Source: Clostridium sp. (GTDB lineage: Bacteria; Bacillota_I; Bacilli_A; RF39; UBA660). Taken from it: a stretch of DNA of 40,472 nt. The stretch is from positions 1 to 40,472 of the forward strand of contig JAMPDH010000013.1 in NCBI GenBank assembly GCA_023665725.1, read 5' to 3'. The position numbers and the translations under genes were made by a program. Below the pieces are notes generated by a model that was given only the letters and a program-made list of their open reading frames with translations, did no database searches and was not told where the DNA came from. How positions within the stretch are numbered: position 1 is the first letter of the stretch; every line of letters begins with the position of its first letter. Of the stretch, positions 40,362 to 40,472 are shown piece by piece.

Positions 40362-40472
40362 GCATCTAAAATTTTTAACAAGTTGTTTACCATGTGGCCT
40401 TTCTGTAGATTTATCTAAATTTTCATTTGTTTGCTTGTTTTAATAAATGACAGATAGTATAATATTTTATAG

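Noticed and set aside
40371-40450. A 26-codon minus-strand frame ending in RPHGKQLVKNFRC near the window end
   Set aside because: It is closed by a stop just upstream and has no start or binding site; it may be chance or a decayed remnant, and the sequence beyond the window is not available.
1-40472. CRISPR arrays, rRNA genes, complete prophage or transposase genes
   Set aside because: None seen on either strand; the single phage-type gene at 32.3 kb is isolated.

Overview
The window is a stretch of very AT-rich chromosome (roughly a quarter G+C by eye) from a low-GC Gram-positive bacterium (Bacillota). The evidence is a tRNA-Phe-type T-box in front of pheST, MurT/GatD-type cell-wall genes, the sporulation pair yqfC-yqfD, a LexA/DinR-like SOS box, AGGAGG ribosome binding sites and sigma-A promoters. 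The sporulation genes argue against a wall-less mollicute. An uncultured gut Bacilli, Erysipelotrichia-like or clostridial lineage is plausible, but the exact taxon cannot be fixed from sequence alone. All Trp codons I checked are TGG. No gene here stops with TGA (about 32 TAA, 6 TAG).

Layout. 1-4.4 kb: a membrane-anchored Cys-containing surface protein behind a promoter whose spacer holds an 11-G tract, a YfhO-type membrane protein and a DUF3800 protein. 4.4-8.3 kb: a candidate small RNA on the minus strand, then the T-box leader and pheS-pheT. 8.3-11 kb: a two-gene cassette of a PLP aminotransferase-fold enzyme coupled to a DcsG-like ATP-grasp ligase. 11.1-15.1 kb: a TetR regulator with a consensus promoter and candidate operator, a MacB/FtsX-type ABC exporter and a small protein. 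15.3-17.3 kb (minus): murT-gatD, in which GatD has lost its catalytic residues. 17.4-18.9 kb: yqfC-yqfD. 18.9-20.5 kb: two tRNA-Thr genes, then a tandemly duplicated type I toxin-antitoxin-like module and an unknown gene. 20.6-22.0 kb: convergent DNA-repair genes (UvsE, hypoxanthine-DNA glycosylase). 22.1-24.9 kb: a CmpB-like membrane protein, a DUF3592 protein and enolase. 24.9-26.9 kb (minus): an HD-GYP-like protein and its partner. 27-32.3 kb: a small membrane protein, a heterodimeric ABC exporter and an ArsP_2-type permease. 32.3-34.9 kb: a frameshifted phage antirepressor-like gene, a CinA C-terminal amidase and a Y-family polymerase behind an SOS-like promoter. 34.9-40.3 kb: a membrane thioredoxin-like protein without cysteines, Tex, a lipoprotein, a CPWC thioredoxin-like protein, a hypothetical protein and trigger factor.

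Most genes are ordinary housekeeping or envelope functions. The parts most worth a second look are the poly-G promoter (a candidate phase-variation switch for a surface protein), the tandem type I toxin-antitoxin modules beside an unusual tRNA-Thr, the glutaminase-dead GatD, the aminotransferase plus ATP-grasp cassette, and the unassigned minus-strand small RNA near 4.4 kb.
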